NCBI GenBank assembly: GCA_035621215.1
Contig: CP141729.1
Location: 1,634,944-1,698,943 of the forward strand
Reading direction: 5' to 3'
DNA: 64,000 bases
DNA from: Oscillospiraceae bacterium MB08-C2-2
GTDB lineage: Bacteria; Bacillota; Clostridia; Oscillospirales; Ruminococcaceae
Under the pieces are notes generated by a model that worked only from the letters and a program-made list of their open reading frames with translations, was not told where the DNA came from and ran no database searches. The position numbers and the translations under genes were made by a program. Within the stretch, counting starts at the first letter, position 1; every line of letters begins with the position of its first letter. This document shows positions 17,632 through 26,113 of this stretch, piece by piece.

Positions 17632-17652
17632 TGTATGGTATCATACCATACA
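17632..17652. promoter_or_regulatory. Perfect 10-bp palindrome, candidate operator
   Basis: TGTATGGTAT and ATACCATACA are separated by one base, about 60 bases upstream of the GGDEF-hemerythrin gene. The form is typical of a dimeric repressor site. The binding protein is unknown. The rest of 17573-17897 contains no convincing gene. Confidence 0.55.
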
Positions 17653-17897
17653 ACTGTTTTTTCTTCCATACACCGCTAAAAAAAGTATCGCTGCCTGTAT
17701 GCGGTCAGCGATTCATCCGTTTTGGCACCTGCCCTACAGCTGCTTTTTTCAGAGGAAATCACCGCTTAGAAAACAGGAGGCGGCTGTATCCCCAAGGCCT
17801 ACACCCTGAACCCGGGCTTTTTCCGCCCAGAAAAGGAAAAAACGCATCAGGTATAAACACATTGCCCATGCATAAAATAACCACGAGGTGATTAACG

Positions 17898-18089
17898 ATG
17901 AACCATAATCCCAGCAACCATGCAGATATACCGGTAGGGCTTACAATGGCCTTAGCTCAGAATCTGAACGCACTCAATAAATTTTCCCATATGGATGCTC
18001 CTCAAAAGGAACAGTTTGTGCAGGGTGCGCATCAGGTTAATTCTAAGGAAGAAATGCAGGCATATGTCAACAATCTGTTGCAGGGCTAA
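17898..18089 (+). CDS. Small conserved-looking protein, 63 residues
   Basis: A short helical protein with no recognised family (MNHNPSNHADIPVGLTMA at the start, NNLLQG at the end). GAGGTG is placed 7 bases before the ATG, and an intrinsic terminator stem follows within 10 bases, which supports a real gene. There are no membrane segments and no cysteines. The layout (amphipathic helices, a run of Gln/Glu/Lys after residue 34) resembles small regulatory proteins of spore-formers, but no function can be assigned. Its terminator has been split by the repeat element at 18100-18285. Confidence 0.65.
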   Translation: MNHNPSNHADIPVGLTMALAQNLNALNKFSHMDAPQKEQFVQGAHQVNSKEEMQAYVNNLLQG

Positions 18090-18099
18090 AGGCCCTGCT
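18079..18099 (+). repeat. Left copy of duplicated terminator stem (21 bp)
   Basis: Hairpin GCAGGGC-TAAA-GGCCCTGC right after the small gene. It is identical to 18285-18305 but lacks a T-run, so it can no longer terminate efficiently. Confidence 0.8.
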
Positions 18100-18284
18100 C
18101 AGACTGCAGACATAGCTGCCTTTAATTTGAAGGCTTTATAATTTTGATGGGTAATTCTTCCGAAGTCCAATTGATTTCGACGCAGGAATCCCATTTTTTT
18201 CGCGCCGGAGCGGCGCAATCCGGGGGGAATATGGAGGACATTAGATGCCCCCCATAGAGGGTGTAGACTTTTGTCTACACCCTC
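18100..18284 (+). mobile_element. Terminator-splitting structured repeat, copy A
   Basis: About 185 bases that align without large gaps to 47275-47456, at roughly 80 percent identity by eye. Shared blocks include TAATTCTTCCG, AATTGATTTCGACGCAGG and GCAATCCGGGGGGAAT. Three hairpins follow each other: GCGCCG/CGGCGC (18202-18216), 18231-18255 (two mismatches) and GAGGGTGTAGAC/GTCTACACCCTC (18257-18284, perfect). There is no open reading frame. The element lies between two identical terminator stems, in the same orientation as the upstream gene. Confidence 0.75.
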
Positions 18285-18313
18285 TGCAGGGCTAAAGGCC
18301 CTGCTTTTTTTCT
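18285..18313 (+). terminator. Right copy of terminator stem with T-run
   Basis: The same 21-bp stem as 18079-18099, followed by seven Ts. This is presumably the working terminator, so the repeat element becomes part of the 3' untranslated region of the small gene. The following 18314-18488 holds no clear feature. Confidence 0.85.
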
Positions 18314-18488
18314 GTTCAGTATGGCATTCTCAAAGGCACAGCGGCCACTGCTTCATAAGCAGCCATCTTTGCGCATATATTCACTATAGTAGAATGCGTG
18401 CCGTAAACCGCTGTTAGGGTCTCATTTATTCTTCAAGCTTGTAGGGCAAAAAGCACCAAAACATAAGTATAGATGACTTTGTGAGTAA

Positions 18489-19235
18489 ATGGATGTGCTG
18501 ATGATGAATGCTATTTGGACAACCGCTTTTTACGGATTGCTTTCGGGCACCGTGGGCACAACAGCCGGAGGGCTGCTGGCCTGCTTTCTGCCTGCCGAAG
18601 GCAAAAGGCAGGGTGCTTTTATCTTGGAATACTCCGCTGGTCTTATGCTGGTGGTGGTGTGCCTTGATCTTCTGCCCGGCGCCTTTACATATGCCTCGGT
18701 GTGGCATGTTCTTTGGGGCCTTCTATTGGGAGTGCTGATCATGATCCTGTCGGAATCTCTCCTCAAATCTCATAAAAGCCTCTCAGCCGGTGTGCCCTCC
18801 CGGCAGACCGGCCTCGCCATTGCTCTGGGGGTGGCACTGCACAATTTTCCAGAAGGTCTGGCTGTGGGTGCGGGGCTGGAAGCAGACCCGGCCTTGGGCA
18901 TGGCTCTGGCTCTGGCCATTATGCTCCACGACATTCCGGAAGGAGCCGCCATTGCCATACCGCTGCAAAACGGCGGCGTAAGCCGATGGAAGGCCCTGTG
19001 GTATACCATTGCCTCCGGATTGCCCATGGGGTTGGGGGCACTTGTGGGAGCATGGGCCGGGCAGCTTTCTTCCACTGTTATTTCCCTTTGCCTTGCAGTT
19101 GCAGGCGGAGCCATGCTGTATGTTGTGTTGGGCAATATGCTTCCGGAAACTTTTCGAATGCGTGCAGGGCATATGAACCCAGTGGGTTTGCTGCTGGGCA
19201 TTCTTTCGGGTACAGCCATAATCCTTTTGCTGTAA
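18489..19235 (+). CDS. ZIP family metal transporter
   Basis: A 248-residue inner-membrane protein with about eight hydrophobic helices. It has the two metal-site motifs of the ZIP family, LHNFPEG in helix IV and LHDIPEG in helix V, so it should import Zn2+, Fe2+ or another divalent ion. A variable polar loop (residues about 90-110, LLKSHKSLSAGVPSRQ) separates the two halves. The ribosome site before ATG 18489 is weak; ATGs at 18501 and 18504 are alternatives that would trim a few residues. Four bases after its stop begins the CIRCE element of the next gene. It is closest to the ZupT/GufA-like branch. Confidence 0.88.
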   Translation: MDVLMMNAIWTTAFYGLLSGTVGTTAGGLLACFLPAEGKRQGAFILEYSAGLMLVVVCLDLLPGAFTYASVWHVLWGLLLGVLIMILSESLLKSHKSLSAGVPSRQTGLAIALGVALHNFPEGLAVGAGLEADPALGMALALAIMLHDIPEGAAIAIPLQNGGVSRWKALWYTIASGLPMGLGALVGAWAGQLSSTVISLCLAVAGGAMLYVVLGNMLPETFRMRAGHMNPVGLLLGILSGTAIILLL

Positions 19236-19238
19236 ATA

Positions 19239-19265
19239 TTAGCACTCATATATTAAGAGTGCTAA
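19239..19265 (+). promoter_or_regulatory. CIRCE operator (HrcA binding site)
   Basis: Perfect TTAGCACTC-N9-GAGTGCTAA, the exact consensus, extended by AAATA/TATTT on either side. HrcA binds it and represses heat-shock genes until heat or misfolded protein titrates GroE. Here it precedes hsp20. Confidence 0.97.
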
Positions 19266-19411
19266 TATTTACAAACTGTTCATTCATATTGCAAGGTTTT
19301 TTCACAGCCCCGGAGTATACTGTAAACAACGGATGAGGGAAAGAAAGCCTAGGCACTCTCCCTTACATCTGAAATAATAAAACAACAAACTGTGATATGG
19401 AGGTATTGTGT

Positions 19412-19840
19412 ATGTTTGACCTGATTCCCATGAGCGGACGCGAAAAAAACATTTGGAATTTCTTTGATAACTGGGAGAAAAATATGTTCCAGAATGCATT
19501 CCCCGCAGGGAGTATGCAGCTGCGCACCGATATCACGGATGAAGGGGATCACTACCGGCTGAGCGCCGAGCTTCCCGGTTTTAACCGTGAGAATATCCAA
19601 GTGGATATTGATCGCGGCATTCTCACCATCTCCGCGCAGCACAACGAAGAAATAGAAGATAAGCAGGATAACTTTATCCGCCGGGAGCGCCGCTTCGGTA
19701 CTTATTCCCGCAGCTTTGATGTCTCTGAGGTTCACACCGATGCCATTGCCGCAAAATATGAAAATGGTGTGCTGACCCTCAATTTGCCCAAAAAGGAGAC
19801 CTCTCCTCTTCCACCGGCACGCCAAATTCAAATTCAATAA
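19412..19840 (+). CDS. Hsp20/alpha-crystallin small heat-shock protein
   Basis: A 142-residue ATP-independent holdase that binds unfolding proteins in the cytosol. The alpha-crystallin domain spans about residues 30-130 (LRTDITDEGDHYRLSAELPGF, the A-x-x-x-n-GVL-T-L motif as AAKYENGVLTLNLPK), and the C-terminal tail carries the I-x-I anchor QIQIQ. Reading could begin at 19397, but that ATG is part of the GGAGG ribosome site; ATG 19412, 8 bases downstream, is the start. The CIRCE operator 150 bases upstream indicates HrcA control. Confidence 0.93.
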   Translation: MFDLIPMSGREKNIWNFFDNWEKNMFQNAFPAGSMQLRTDITDEGDHYRLSAELPGFNRENIQVDIDRGILTISAQHNEEIEDKQDNFIRRERRFGTYSRSFDVSEVHTDAIAAKYENGVLTLNLPKKETSPLPPARQIQIQ

Positions 19841-19887
19841 CGCAGCACCCCGAGCAAAGGGTACCGTTGCTTAAGCGGTTTCCACTA

Positions 19888-19917
19888 AAGCCACCTTAAT
19901 TTATAAGGTGGCTTTTT
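19888..19917 (+). terminator. Terminator of hsp20
   Basis: AAGCCACCTT/AAGGTGGCTT around a 7-base AT loop, then TTT. A second long imperfect hairpin at 19927-19968 follows without a T-run. Confidence 0.9.
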
Positions 19918-20021
19918 GCTGCGTTCAAACCATCCCTTCTGCCAAAATACTGGCTGGAGGGGTGGTTTGCTTATATTGCTGACAATGCTTAACCCTCTAA
20001 GCCTTTGTATGTATAAAGACT

Positions 20022-20642
20022 TCACTCATTTAACGGAAGCTGGGCTGATTCTGCCGGAAGGCCCTTCCACAGGCTCCGGTTTCTTGTATAGATGACATCG
20101 ACGCCGTTTTGGATCAAGCTGTGCAGGCTTTCCTCCGTTTCATTATAAAAGCCTGCGATTCCAATATAGGCATCGGTGATACTGCGCAAACGCTGATAAA
20201 CAAAGGGAAAAGATATACCCGGTATAATATCGATAGCATAAGGGCGGCATTTCTCTATGTTGCTGATGGCTGTGTTCAGCGAAAGTATATCGTATAGAAA
20301 GGTTTTCCAGACACACCAGATATGGCTTTGAGCGTCTATGATGATATTGCGATGTCTTGTGATCAGGCAATCGGCTTTCACTTCATTCACAAGAAATCTT
20401 ACAGCAGAAATGTCGTTATCGATCCCCCGCACCAAATCCATATCAATAAAAGCTTTTTTGCCCGCCTCATGAGTAGCCTGCACAATACGCTTAATATTCA
20501 TAATATTGAGCACATCTCCAAAAACCAAGGCTGTGCTTCCTGCTGCCTCAATTGCCTCGTTGAAATACCGCATACTGTCGATGGACATTAGAATGTGCTC
20601 ATCCTGGTATATCTTTTTAATTGGTTCAAAATTGGAATGCAT
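20022..20642 (-). CDS. GlpP-like glycerol-3-phosphate-responsive antiterminator
   Basis: A 206-residue TIM-barrel-like protein of the GlpP family, which in Bacillus binds glycerol-3-phosphate and lets transcription pass a terminator before glpD. Recognisable blocks are ALVFGDVLNIMNIKRIV, KKAFIDMDLVRGI, AVRFLVNEVKADCLITRH, YAIDIIPGISFP and VIYTRNRSLWKG. No glp gene is near, so its target may lie elsewhere or its ligand may differ. The frame extends upstream to 20693, but GGGGG 5 bases before ATG 20642 favours the shorter form. The promoter is at 20707-20736. Confidence 0.82.
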   Translation of the reverse strand: MHSNFEPIKKIYQDEHILMSIDSMRYFNEAIEAAGSTALVFGDVLNIMNIKRIVQATHEAGKKAFIDMDLVRGIDNDISAVRFLVNEVKADCLITRHRNIIIDAQSHIWCVWKTFLYDILSLNTAISNIEKCRPYAIDIIPGISFPFVYQRLRSITDAYIGIAGFYNETEESLHSLIQNGVDVIYTRNRSLWKGLPAESAQLPLNE

Positions 20643-20706
20643 TGTTACCCCCATCTGTTTTATCTGTGCAGTTTTCGCCGTAATAGCAGGCACTTCGAAT
20701 ATTGTT

Positions 20707-20736
20707 ATTATAGTATATATTCAGTTTGGAATGCAA
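20707..20736 (-). promoter_or_regulatory. Promoter of the GlpP-like gene
   Basis: Minus strand TTGCAT, an 18-base spacer and TATAAT. Confidence 0.65.
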
Positions 20737-20791
20737 TGCGAAGGGCAAAATTTAAGCTTTCTTTTATATATTAAGTTTTTGAAAAAACATA

Positions 20792-20819
20792 TTGACTTAT
20801 TGTGATATTGGTATATAAT
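20792..20819 (+). promoter_or_regulatory. Promoter of the liv operon
   Basis: TTGACT (20792-20797), a 16-base spacer and TATAAT (20814-20819). It leaves an untranslated leader of about 195 bases before livJ, in which no known riboswitch was recognised. Confidence 0.75.
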
Positions 20820-21023
20820 TAATCAATAAAACAGAATAATATTATTTGTTTTGGAGTAATTGGATTAGAGGTGACACCCTCTACTTTTGATTGCTCTTTT
20901 TTATTTTTTCTCCTATATGAAAATCCCAGCTATAGCCACGCAATACTATTTTCACGCAGGCTTCTGATCTATTGTCAATCAAGAGCATCGTGTGCTTTTG
21001 AAAATAAAAGGAGGATTACGAGC

Positions 21024-22256
21024 ATGAAAAAGTTTTTAGCACTATTGGTGGTTGCCTTACTGGTTTTGCCAATGTTTGCCTGCGGACAATCGGCAAACCC
21101 GGCAGCATCCCAACCACAAGCGGCAGCATCCGGCCAGCCCTCACAGGGTGAGCCATCTGGCGGTGGCGGAGAAAAAGTTGGCGAAACGCTCAAAATCGGC
21201 GTTGTCTGCCCTATCTCCGGGCAGGGTGCCGCCGCCGGAAAGTACATAACAAACGGTGTTAAATTAATTGAAGATAAGCTTGCTGCCGAAGGCGGCCTCC
21301 TTGTGGGCGATACCCGTTACCCGATTCAATTCGTCTATGAAGACAATGAAGCCAAAGAAGAAACCACTGCCAATGTATTTCAGAAGCTGATCAATCAGGA
21401 TAATGTCATTGCCATTGCTGGGCCGGATATGTCCAAATGCATTCTGGCCGCTGCTCCCATCGCACAGCAGGCCGGGTGTGTGGCAGTGGGAACCTTCACC
21501 ACCAACGAAGCGGTTACACAGGTTGGCGACTATATCTTCCGTGCATGCTTCATCGATTCTTTTCAGGGCTGGGTTGCGGCAACCTATGCTTGGGAAGAAG
21601 GCTATAAAACAGCCGGCATTATCTACAACAACGCCGATGCATATTCCAAGGGCCTTTACGAATCCTTTAAGGAATGTTTCGAAGGCTTTGGAGGCCAAAT
21701 TGTAGAAGTGCAGGCATACAGCGGCTCGGATGTAAAGGACTTTAACGTGCAGCTGACAAAAATTGCAGCCGCCAACCCTGAGGTCTTGTTCATCCCCAAT
21801 ATGTTTACAGAAATTCCACTGCAAATCCAACAGGCACGTGCCGTGGGCATCACCTGCCCCATTGTCGGCGGCGATTCCATGGATACACCCGATGTGCCGA
21901 ATCTGGCCGGGTTTGAAAACATCAAGGGCACTGCCTATGTATCCGCCTTCTCTGCCGAAAACCCTGAGCCTATCGCACAGGAATTTGTCACAGCGTTCCG
22001 TGATGCTTACGGCATGGAGCCAAACTCCAATGCTGTGCTGGCTTATGAATCAGTTGCTATGATTCTTGATTCCATCCAGAGGGCCGCCACTGTTGACCGG
22101 GCCGGTGTGCGTGATGCCATGGCATCCATCAAGAATTTGCAGCTTCCTTCGGGTATTATCACCGTGGGTATGGATAGAAACCCCATCAAGGGCGCCGCTG
22201 TTTTAATGTATGACGAAAAGGGCGCACCCCAGTTCGTGAAAATGATCAATCCGTAA
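21024..22256 (+). CDS. livJ: Branched-chain amino acid ABC transporter, substrate-binding lipoprotein
   Basis: A 410-residue lipoprotein. The signal peptide (MKKFLALLVVALLVLPMFAC) ends at a lipobox cysteine (residue 20), followed by a Ser/Gly/Ala/Gln-rich linker (about 21-50) and a two-lobe type I periplasmic-binding fold. It starts with LKIGVVCPISGQGAAAGKYI and includes FVYEDNEAKEETTANVFQKL and AIAGPDMSKC. It captures leucine, isoleucine, valine or a related amino acid outside the membrane and delivers it to LivHM. AAAGGAGG 9 bases before ATG 21024 sets the start; the upstream frame back to 20871 is leader sequence. First gene of livJHMGF. Confidence 0.92.
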   Translation: MKKFLALLVVALLVLPMFACGQSANPAASQPQAAASGQPSQGEPSGGGGEKVGETLKIGVVCPISGQGAAAGKYITNGVKLIEDKLAAEGGLLVGDTRYPIQFVYEDNEAKEETTANVFQKLINQDNVIAIAGPDMSKCILAAAPIAQQAGCVAVGTFTTNEAVTQVGDYIFRACFIDSFQGWVAATYAWEEGYKTAGIIYNNADAYSKGLYESFKECFEGFGGQIVEVQAYSGSDVKDFNVQLTKIAAANPEVLFIPNMFTEIPLQIQQARAVGITCPIVGGDSMDTPDVPNLAGFENIKGTAYVSAFSAENPEPIAQEFVTAFRDAYGMEPNSNAVLAYESVAMILDSIQRAATVDRAGVRDAMASIKNLQLPSGIITVGMDRNPIKGAAVLMYDEKGAPQFVKMINP

Positions 22257-22280
22257 AAGGCGAAACAATTGGCGGGTTAT

Positions 22281-22309
22281 CGGGTATGCAAATGTTCTGT
22301 GCATACCCG
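22281..22309 (+). terminator. Intercistronic hairpin between livJ and livH
   Basis: CGGGTATGCA/TGCATACCCG around a 9-base loop with no T-run. It is typical of a stabilising or attenuating structure that leaves the binding protein more highly expressed than the permeases. Confidence 0.6.
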
Positions 22310-22343
22310 GTTGACTCTGGTGAGATACAGATAGGAGGGACCT

Positions 22344-23255
22344 ATGGCAACGGTTATACAACTACTGGTTTATGGCTTGCAGTTAGGCAGTGTGTATGCA
22401 CTCCTCGCCTTGGGCTACACAATGGTCTATGGCATTGTGGGCATGATCAATTTTGCCCACGGTGATTTTCTCATGTTAGGCGCATTGGGTACCGTTTTTT
22501 TGGCGCAGGCATTTTCCTTTATGATGGTGAACGGCACATATCCCCTTGGCACTGTATTGCTGACGATCCTCATTGCCATGCTTTGCCTCGGTTTTCTTGG
22601 CGTTTTGGTTGAAGCAGTCGCATACAAGCCACTGCGCAATCGCCCCCGCATGACAGCCTTGATCACGGCTGTGGGCATATCCATGTTCCTTCAAAATTTT
22701 CCCCGTGCCCTTCCCTTTGTCGGGCCGAACCCACGCCCTTTTCCCAAGCTTTTTACAGTGGTGCAATATAATATCGGAGGTGTGGCGATTACCTCAACAC
22801 AAATCATTATGATCGCTTTGTCTCTGATCCTGATGGTTGTGCTCTATGTTTTTGTAAACAAAACACGCTTGGGGAGCAAGATGCGTGCGGTCAGCATGGA
22901 TAAAGAAGCGGCAGCCTTGGTTGGCATTAATATCAATTTCATCATATCCCTTACCTTTTTTATCGGTGCTGCCTTTGCGGCCGCCAGCGGCATTTTCTAT
23001 GCAAGCATCTATCCGCAGGTTGAAGTTTATATGGGCACCTGGCTGGGCACAAAATCTTTTATCGCCGCAGTTCTGGGCGGCATCGGCGATATTCGCGGAG
23101 CAATGCTGGGGGGCATCATCATGGGTGTTACAGAGATATACGCCACCTCTATCAATTCCGACCTTGGGTATGCGATTGGCTTTATTATTCTGATCGTAAT
23201 CCTGTTGGTCAAGCCCGCCGGAATCATGGGCAAGTTCACCATCGAGAAAGTTTGA
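22344..23255 (+). CDS. livH: Branched-chain amino acid ABC transporter permease LivH
   Basis: A 303-residue inner-membrane permease of the LivH type, with about eight helices. Family blocks are GSVYALLALGYTMVYGIVGMINFAHGDF at the start, AYKPLRNRPRMTALITAVGIS, and the ATPase-contact region MRAVSMDKEAAALVGIN, followed by GGIGDIRGAMLGGIIMGV. It forms the membrane channel with LivM. AGGAGGG is placed 6 bases before the ATG. The next gene begins 10 bases after its stop. Confidence 0.94.
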   Translation: MATVIQLLVYGLQLGSVYALLALGYTMVYGIVGMINFAHGDFLMLGALGTVFLAQAFSFMMVNGTYPLGTVLLTILIAMLCLGFLGVLVEAVAYKPLRNRPRMTALITAVGISMFLQNFPRALPFVGPNPRPFPKLFTVVQYNIGGVAITSTQIIMIALSLILMVVLYVFVNKTRLGSKMRAVSMDKEAAALVGININFIISLTFFIGAAFAAASGIFYASIYPQVEVYMGTWLGTKSFIAAVLGGIGDIRGAMLGGIIMGVTEIYATSINSDLGYAIGFIILIVILLVKPAGIMGKFTIEKV

Positions 23256-23265
23256 GGAGGTAATC

Positions 23266-24294
23266 ATGAAAACCAAAGCACTGCTGAAAAAATATTTGCC
23301 TTTGGTTTGCGTTGTGGTGTTGTATATCGTCATCGCACTCGTTCGTCAGGCCAAAATAGTCAACAATTATCACATACAACTCTTGATGTTTGCAGGAATC
23401 AACATCATGATGACCGTCAGCCTGAATATTGTAAACGGGTTCACCGGCCAGTTTTGCATCGGCCATGCCGGGTTTATGTCACTGGGTGCTTATGGTGCCG
23501 CTGTTGTCTCAACGCTGGTCTTTAAAGGCTATGCAGTGGCTCCGGGGCTACAAATTCCCATTTTTCTGCTCAGCTTGCTCTGCGGCGGCATCATTGCGGC
23601 GTTTATCGGCCTGCTGATCGGCCTCCCCACACTCAAGCTCAAGGGCGATTACTTAGCCATCGTGACCTTGGCCTTTGGCGAAATCGTGCGGGCCATGCTC
23701 CGCCTCATTGAGCCTATCGGTGCCGCACGTGGCATGATTGGTATCCCCACCTACAGCAACCTTGCCTGGATACTTACTTTTGTGGTTCTCACCCTTTGGG
23801 TGGCACGCAATTTCATCTACTCCAAATATGGGCGTGCGTGTATTTCCATTCGGGATAATGAGATTGCGGCAGATGCCATGGGTGTGCAGACCACCCGCTA
23901 CAAGATCATTGCCTTCTGCTTTGCAGCGTTCATTGCAGGTGTTGCCGGCGGACTATATGCCCATGTGATCTCGTTCATTCAGCCGGATAGCTTCAGCTTT
24001 TCAAAATCCTCCGATTTTCTCGTTTATCTCTATGCCGGGGGTGCCGGTTCTCTGAGCGGTTCCATTATTGGTGCACTGCTGCTGACCATACTGCCCGAGG
24101 CACTGCGCTTTATGAGCAATTGGCGCCTTGTCATCTATTCACTGGTGCTGATCTGCGTGATGCTCTTCCGCCCAAGCGGCCTGTGCGGCGGCAAAGAACT
24201 GCCCTGCCTGCGCATCAACCGTCAGGAACTGTATCCGAATACAGTTTTCAAGCAGAAGCAAGAGAAAGCACTCAGTATAGAAGAAAGGCGGTGA
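23266..24294 (+). CDS. livM: Branched-chain amino acid ABC transporter permease LivM
   Basis: A 342-residue partner permease with a longer N-terminus and about nine to ten helices. Hallmarks are LNIVNGFTGQFCIGHAGFM, the GLPTLKLKGDYLAIVTLAFGEIVR block, SIRDNEIAADAMGVQTTRYK (coupling helix) and YAGGAGSLSGSIIGA. The C-terminal tail is basic and Gln/Lys/Glu-rich. It sits directly between livH and livG with short gaps (10 and 7 bases). Confidence 0.94.
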   Translation: MKTKALLKKYLPLVCVVVLYIVIALVRQAKIVNNYHIQLLMFAGINIMMTVSLNIVNGFTGQFCIGHAGFMSLGAYGAAVVSTLVFKGYAVAPGLQIPIFLLSLLCGGIIAAFIGLLIGLPTLKLKGDYLAIVTLAFGEIVRAMLRLIEPIGAARGMIGIPTYSNLAWILTFVVLTLWVARNFIYSKYGRACISIRDNEIAADAMGVQTTRYKIIAFCFAAFIAGVAGGLYAHVISFIQPDSFSFSKSSDFLVYLYAGGAGSLSGSIIGALLLTILPEALRFMSNWRLVIYSLVLICVMLFRPSGLCGGKELPCLRINRQELYPNTVFKQKQEKALSIEERR

Positions 24295-24301
24295 GCAATT
24301 T

Positions 24302-25081
24302 ATGGACAATATTATGGAGGTAAGCAATCTTTCCATCGAATTTGGCGGCCTTAAAGCAGTGGAAGACTTTAACCTGCATGTAAAAAGGGGTGAAATCATC
24401 GCCATTATCGGCCCAAATGGTGCAGGCAAAACCACTGTGTTCAATATGTTAACCGGCATTTATGCTCCCACCTTTGGCTCTATTCTGCTTGAAGGCAACA
24501 GCATGGCAAAGAAAAAGCCCTTTCAATTCGCAGCCGCCGGCATTGCAAGAACATTCCAGAATATACGCCTGTTCCACGGGGCCTCGGTGGCTGATAATGT
24601 CAAAATGGCTTATACCTGCCACAACAAGGAAAGCCTCCTCGCCTGCCTTTTGCGCACCCCGGCCATGAAAGCGCGTGAACGTGAGCTGGATGAAAGGGTT
24701 ATGGATTTGCTGGATATATTCAATCTGGCGGATAAGGCCGATGTGCTGGCAAGCAATCTGCCCTATGGAGATCAGCGCAGGCTGGAAATTGTGCGTGCCC
24801 TGATGCTGGAGCCCAAAATTTTGCTGCTGGATGAGCCTGTCGCCGGGATGATCACGGCAGAGCAGGACGAAATGGCGGCGCTGGTGAAAGAAATCAAGCA
24901 AAGGTTTAACCTGACCGTCATTCTGATTGAACACCATATGAATTTCGTTATGCCCATTGCCGACCGGATCAAGGTGCTGGATTTTGGCAAAACCATAGCC
25001 GAAGGCCCCCCCGACGAAATACAGCGGAACCCCGATGTTATCGCAGCCTATCTGGGAGGTGGCAGTCATGCCAATGCTTGA
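24302..25081 (+). CDS. livG: Branched-chain amino acid ABC transporter ATPase LivG
   Basis: A 259-residue nucleotide-binding subunit. Walker A is GPNGAGKTT, the Q-loop region FQNIRLF, the signature region LPYGDQRRLEIVRAL (the usual LSYGQQ has become LPYGDQ), Walker B ILLLDEPVAGM and the switch histidine LIEHHM. The family-specific C-terminal extension IAEGPPDEIQRNPDVIAAYLG is complete. The last 14 bases overlap livF. The changed signature (LPYGDQ) is unusual but still keeps the conserved glycine. Confidence 0.94.
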   Translation: MDNIMEVSNLSIEFGGLKAVEDFNLHVKRGEIIAIIGPNGAGKTTVFNMLTGIYAPTFGSILLEGNSMAKKKPFQFAAAGIARTFQNIRLFHGASVADNVKMAYTCHNKESLLACLLRTPAMKARERELDERVMDLLDIFNLADKADVLASNLPYGDQRRLEIVRALMLEPKILLLDEPVAGMITAEQDEMAALVKEIKQRFNLTVILIEHHMNFVMPIADRIKVLDFGKTIAEGPPDEIQRNPDVIAAYLGGGSHANA

Positions 25082-25778
25082 AGTAAAAGATTTGTATGTA
25101 TCCTATGGTGCTATAGAAGCGGTAAAGGGTGTTTCTTTCCATTTGGAAAAAGGCGAAATTGTGGCATTGATCGGCTCCAACGGTGCGGGCAAAACCACCA
25201 TTCTCCGCACAATTTCAGGTCTGGAGAAAGCCAAATCCGGTTCAGTAAAATTCCTTGATACCGAGCTGACTTCCAAACCATCCCACAGCATTGTGCAGCA
25301 GGGCATCGCTCACGTTCCGGAAGGGCGCAGAGTATTCAATCGGCTGACTGTGCGTGAAAACCTGATATTGGGTGCCAACATCGTGAAAGACAACAAGCTC
25401 ATTGAAAGCACACTGGAGCAGGTATTTGATATTTTTCCCCGTTTGAAAGAACGTGAGAAGCAGCAGGCAGGGACTCTATCCGGCGGCGAGCAGCAAATGC
25501 TTGCGCTGGGCCGTGCACTGATGACCCGTGGCAAGCTGCTGCTGCTGGATGAACCCTCTATGGGGCTTGCACCGATCATTGTCGAGGATATTTTCAGAGT
25601 AATCAAAAAGATCAACGAAACCGGCACAAGTATCTTGCTCATTGAACAGAATGCATTTCTGGCTCTGAACACAGCCAAACGTGCCTATGTTTTGGAAACC
25701 GGTGTCATTACCATCGAAAACGAAGCCAAGGTGCTTCTCACCGACGATCGTGTTCGGGAAGCCTATCTGGGCGCATAA
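25068..25778 (+). CDS. livF: Branched-chain amino acid ABC transporter ATPase LivF
   Basis: A 236-residue nucleotide-binding subunit. Walker A is GSNGAGKTT, the signature is LSGGEQQMLALGRAL, Walker B LLLLDEPSMGLAP and the switch LIEQNA. The start is ATG 25068, inside the end of livG and 6 to 7 bases after GGAGGTGG; the frame could be read from 25035, but that part is livG coding sequence. ATG 25074 is a second possible start. It closes the transporter operon. Confidence 0.94.
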   Translation: MPMLEVKDLYVSYGAIEAVKGVSFHLEKGEIVALIGSNGAGKTTILRTISGLEKAKSGSVKFLDTELTSKPSHSIVQQGIAHVPEGRRVFNRLTVRENLILGANIVKDNKLIESTLEQVFDIFPRLKEREKQQAGTLSGGEQQMLALGRALMTRGKLLLLDEPSMGLAPIIVEDIFRVIKKINETGTSILLIEQNAFLALNTAKRAYVLETGVITIENEAKVLLTDDRVREAYLGA

Positions 25779-25809
25779 CACAAGGTTTTGCGCCAATTGA
25801 CCCCACGCT

Positions 25810-25868
25810 GCCGCTCAATGCGGCACCATCGTTTTTCGAAGTTTCACTCCGAAGCGTCACGGAGTGAA
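25810..25868 (+). terminator. Two hairpins after livF, probable terminator
   Basis: TGCCGC/GCGGCA (25810-25826) is followed by CCATCGTTTTT, then TTCACTCCG/CGGAGTGAA (about 25842-25868). The remaining intergenic bases to 26113 hold one more hairpin (CTGAACA..TGTTCAG, about 25922-25952) but no gene. Confidence 0.6.
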
Positions 25869-26113
25869 AAGCTTCTCCCCGCTTACAGTCTGTTGTGGAA
25901 GATAAACAGGAGAATAACCACCTGAACAAAGGTAGTTACACCTACTGTTCAGCAGCTAAAACACCTTGACGCTTGCTTTGCTATGCCCATTTTCACCGGA
26001 ACCGGCCTTCGGCGCCATCCGAAGCCCTATCCGATCGATTTACCATAAAAATATCCAGTGGAAAAGGGAGCTATTTGAGGAGACATTTTTAGATTATAAG
26101 GGAGGAATCAGCT

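Noticed and set aside
20871-21023. 51-codon N-terminal extension of livJ
   Set aside because: It would precede a complete lipoprotein signal peptide; AAAGGAGG before 21024 sets the start.
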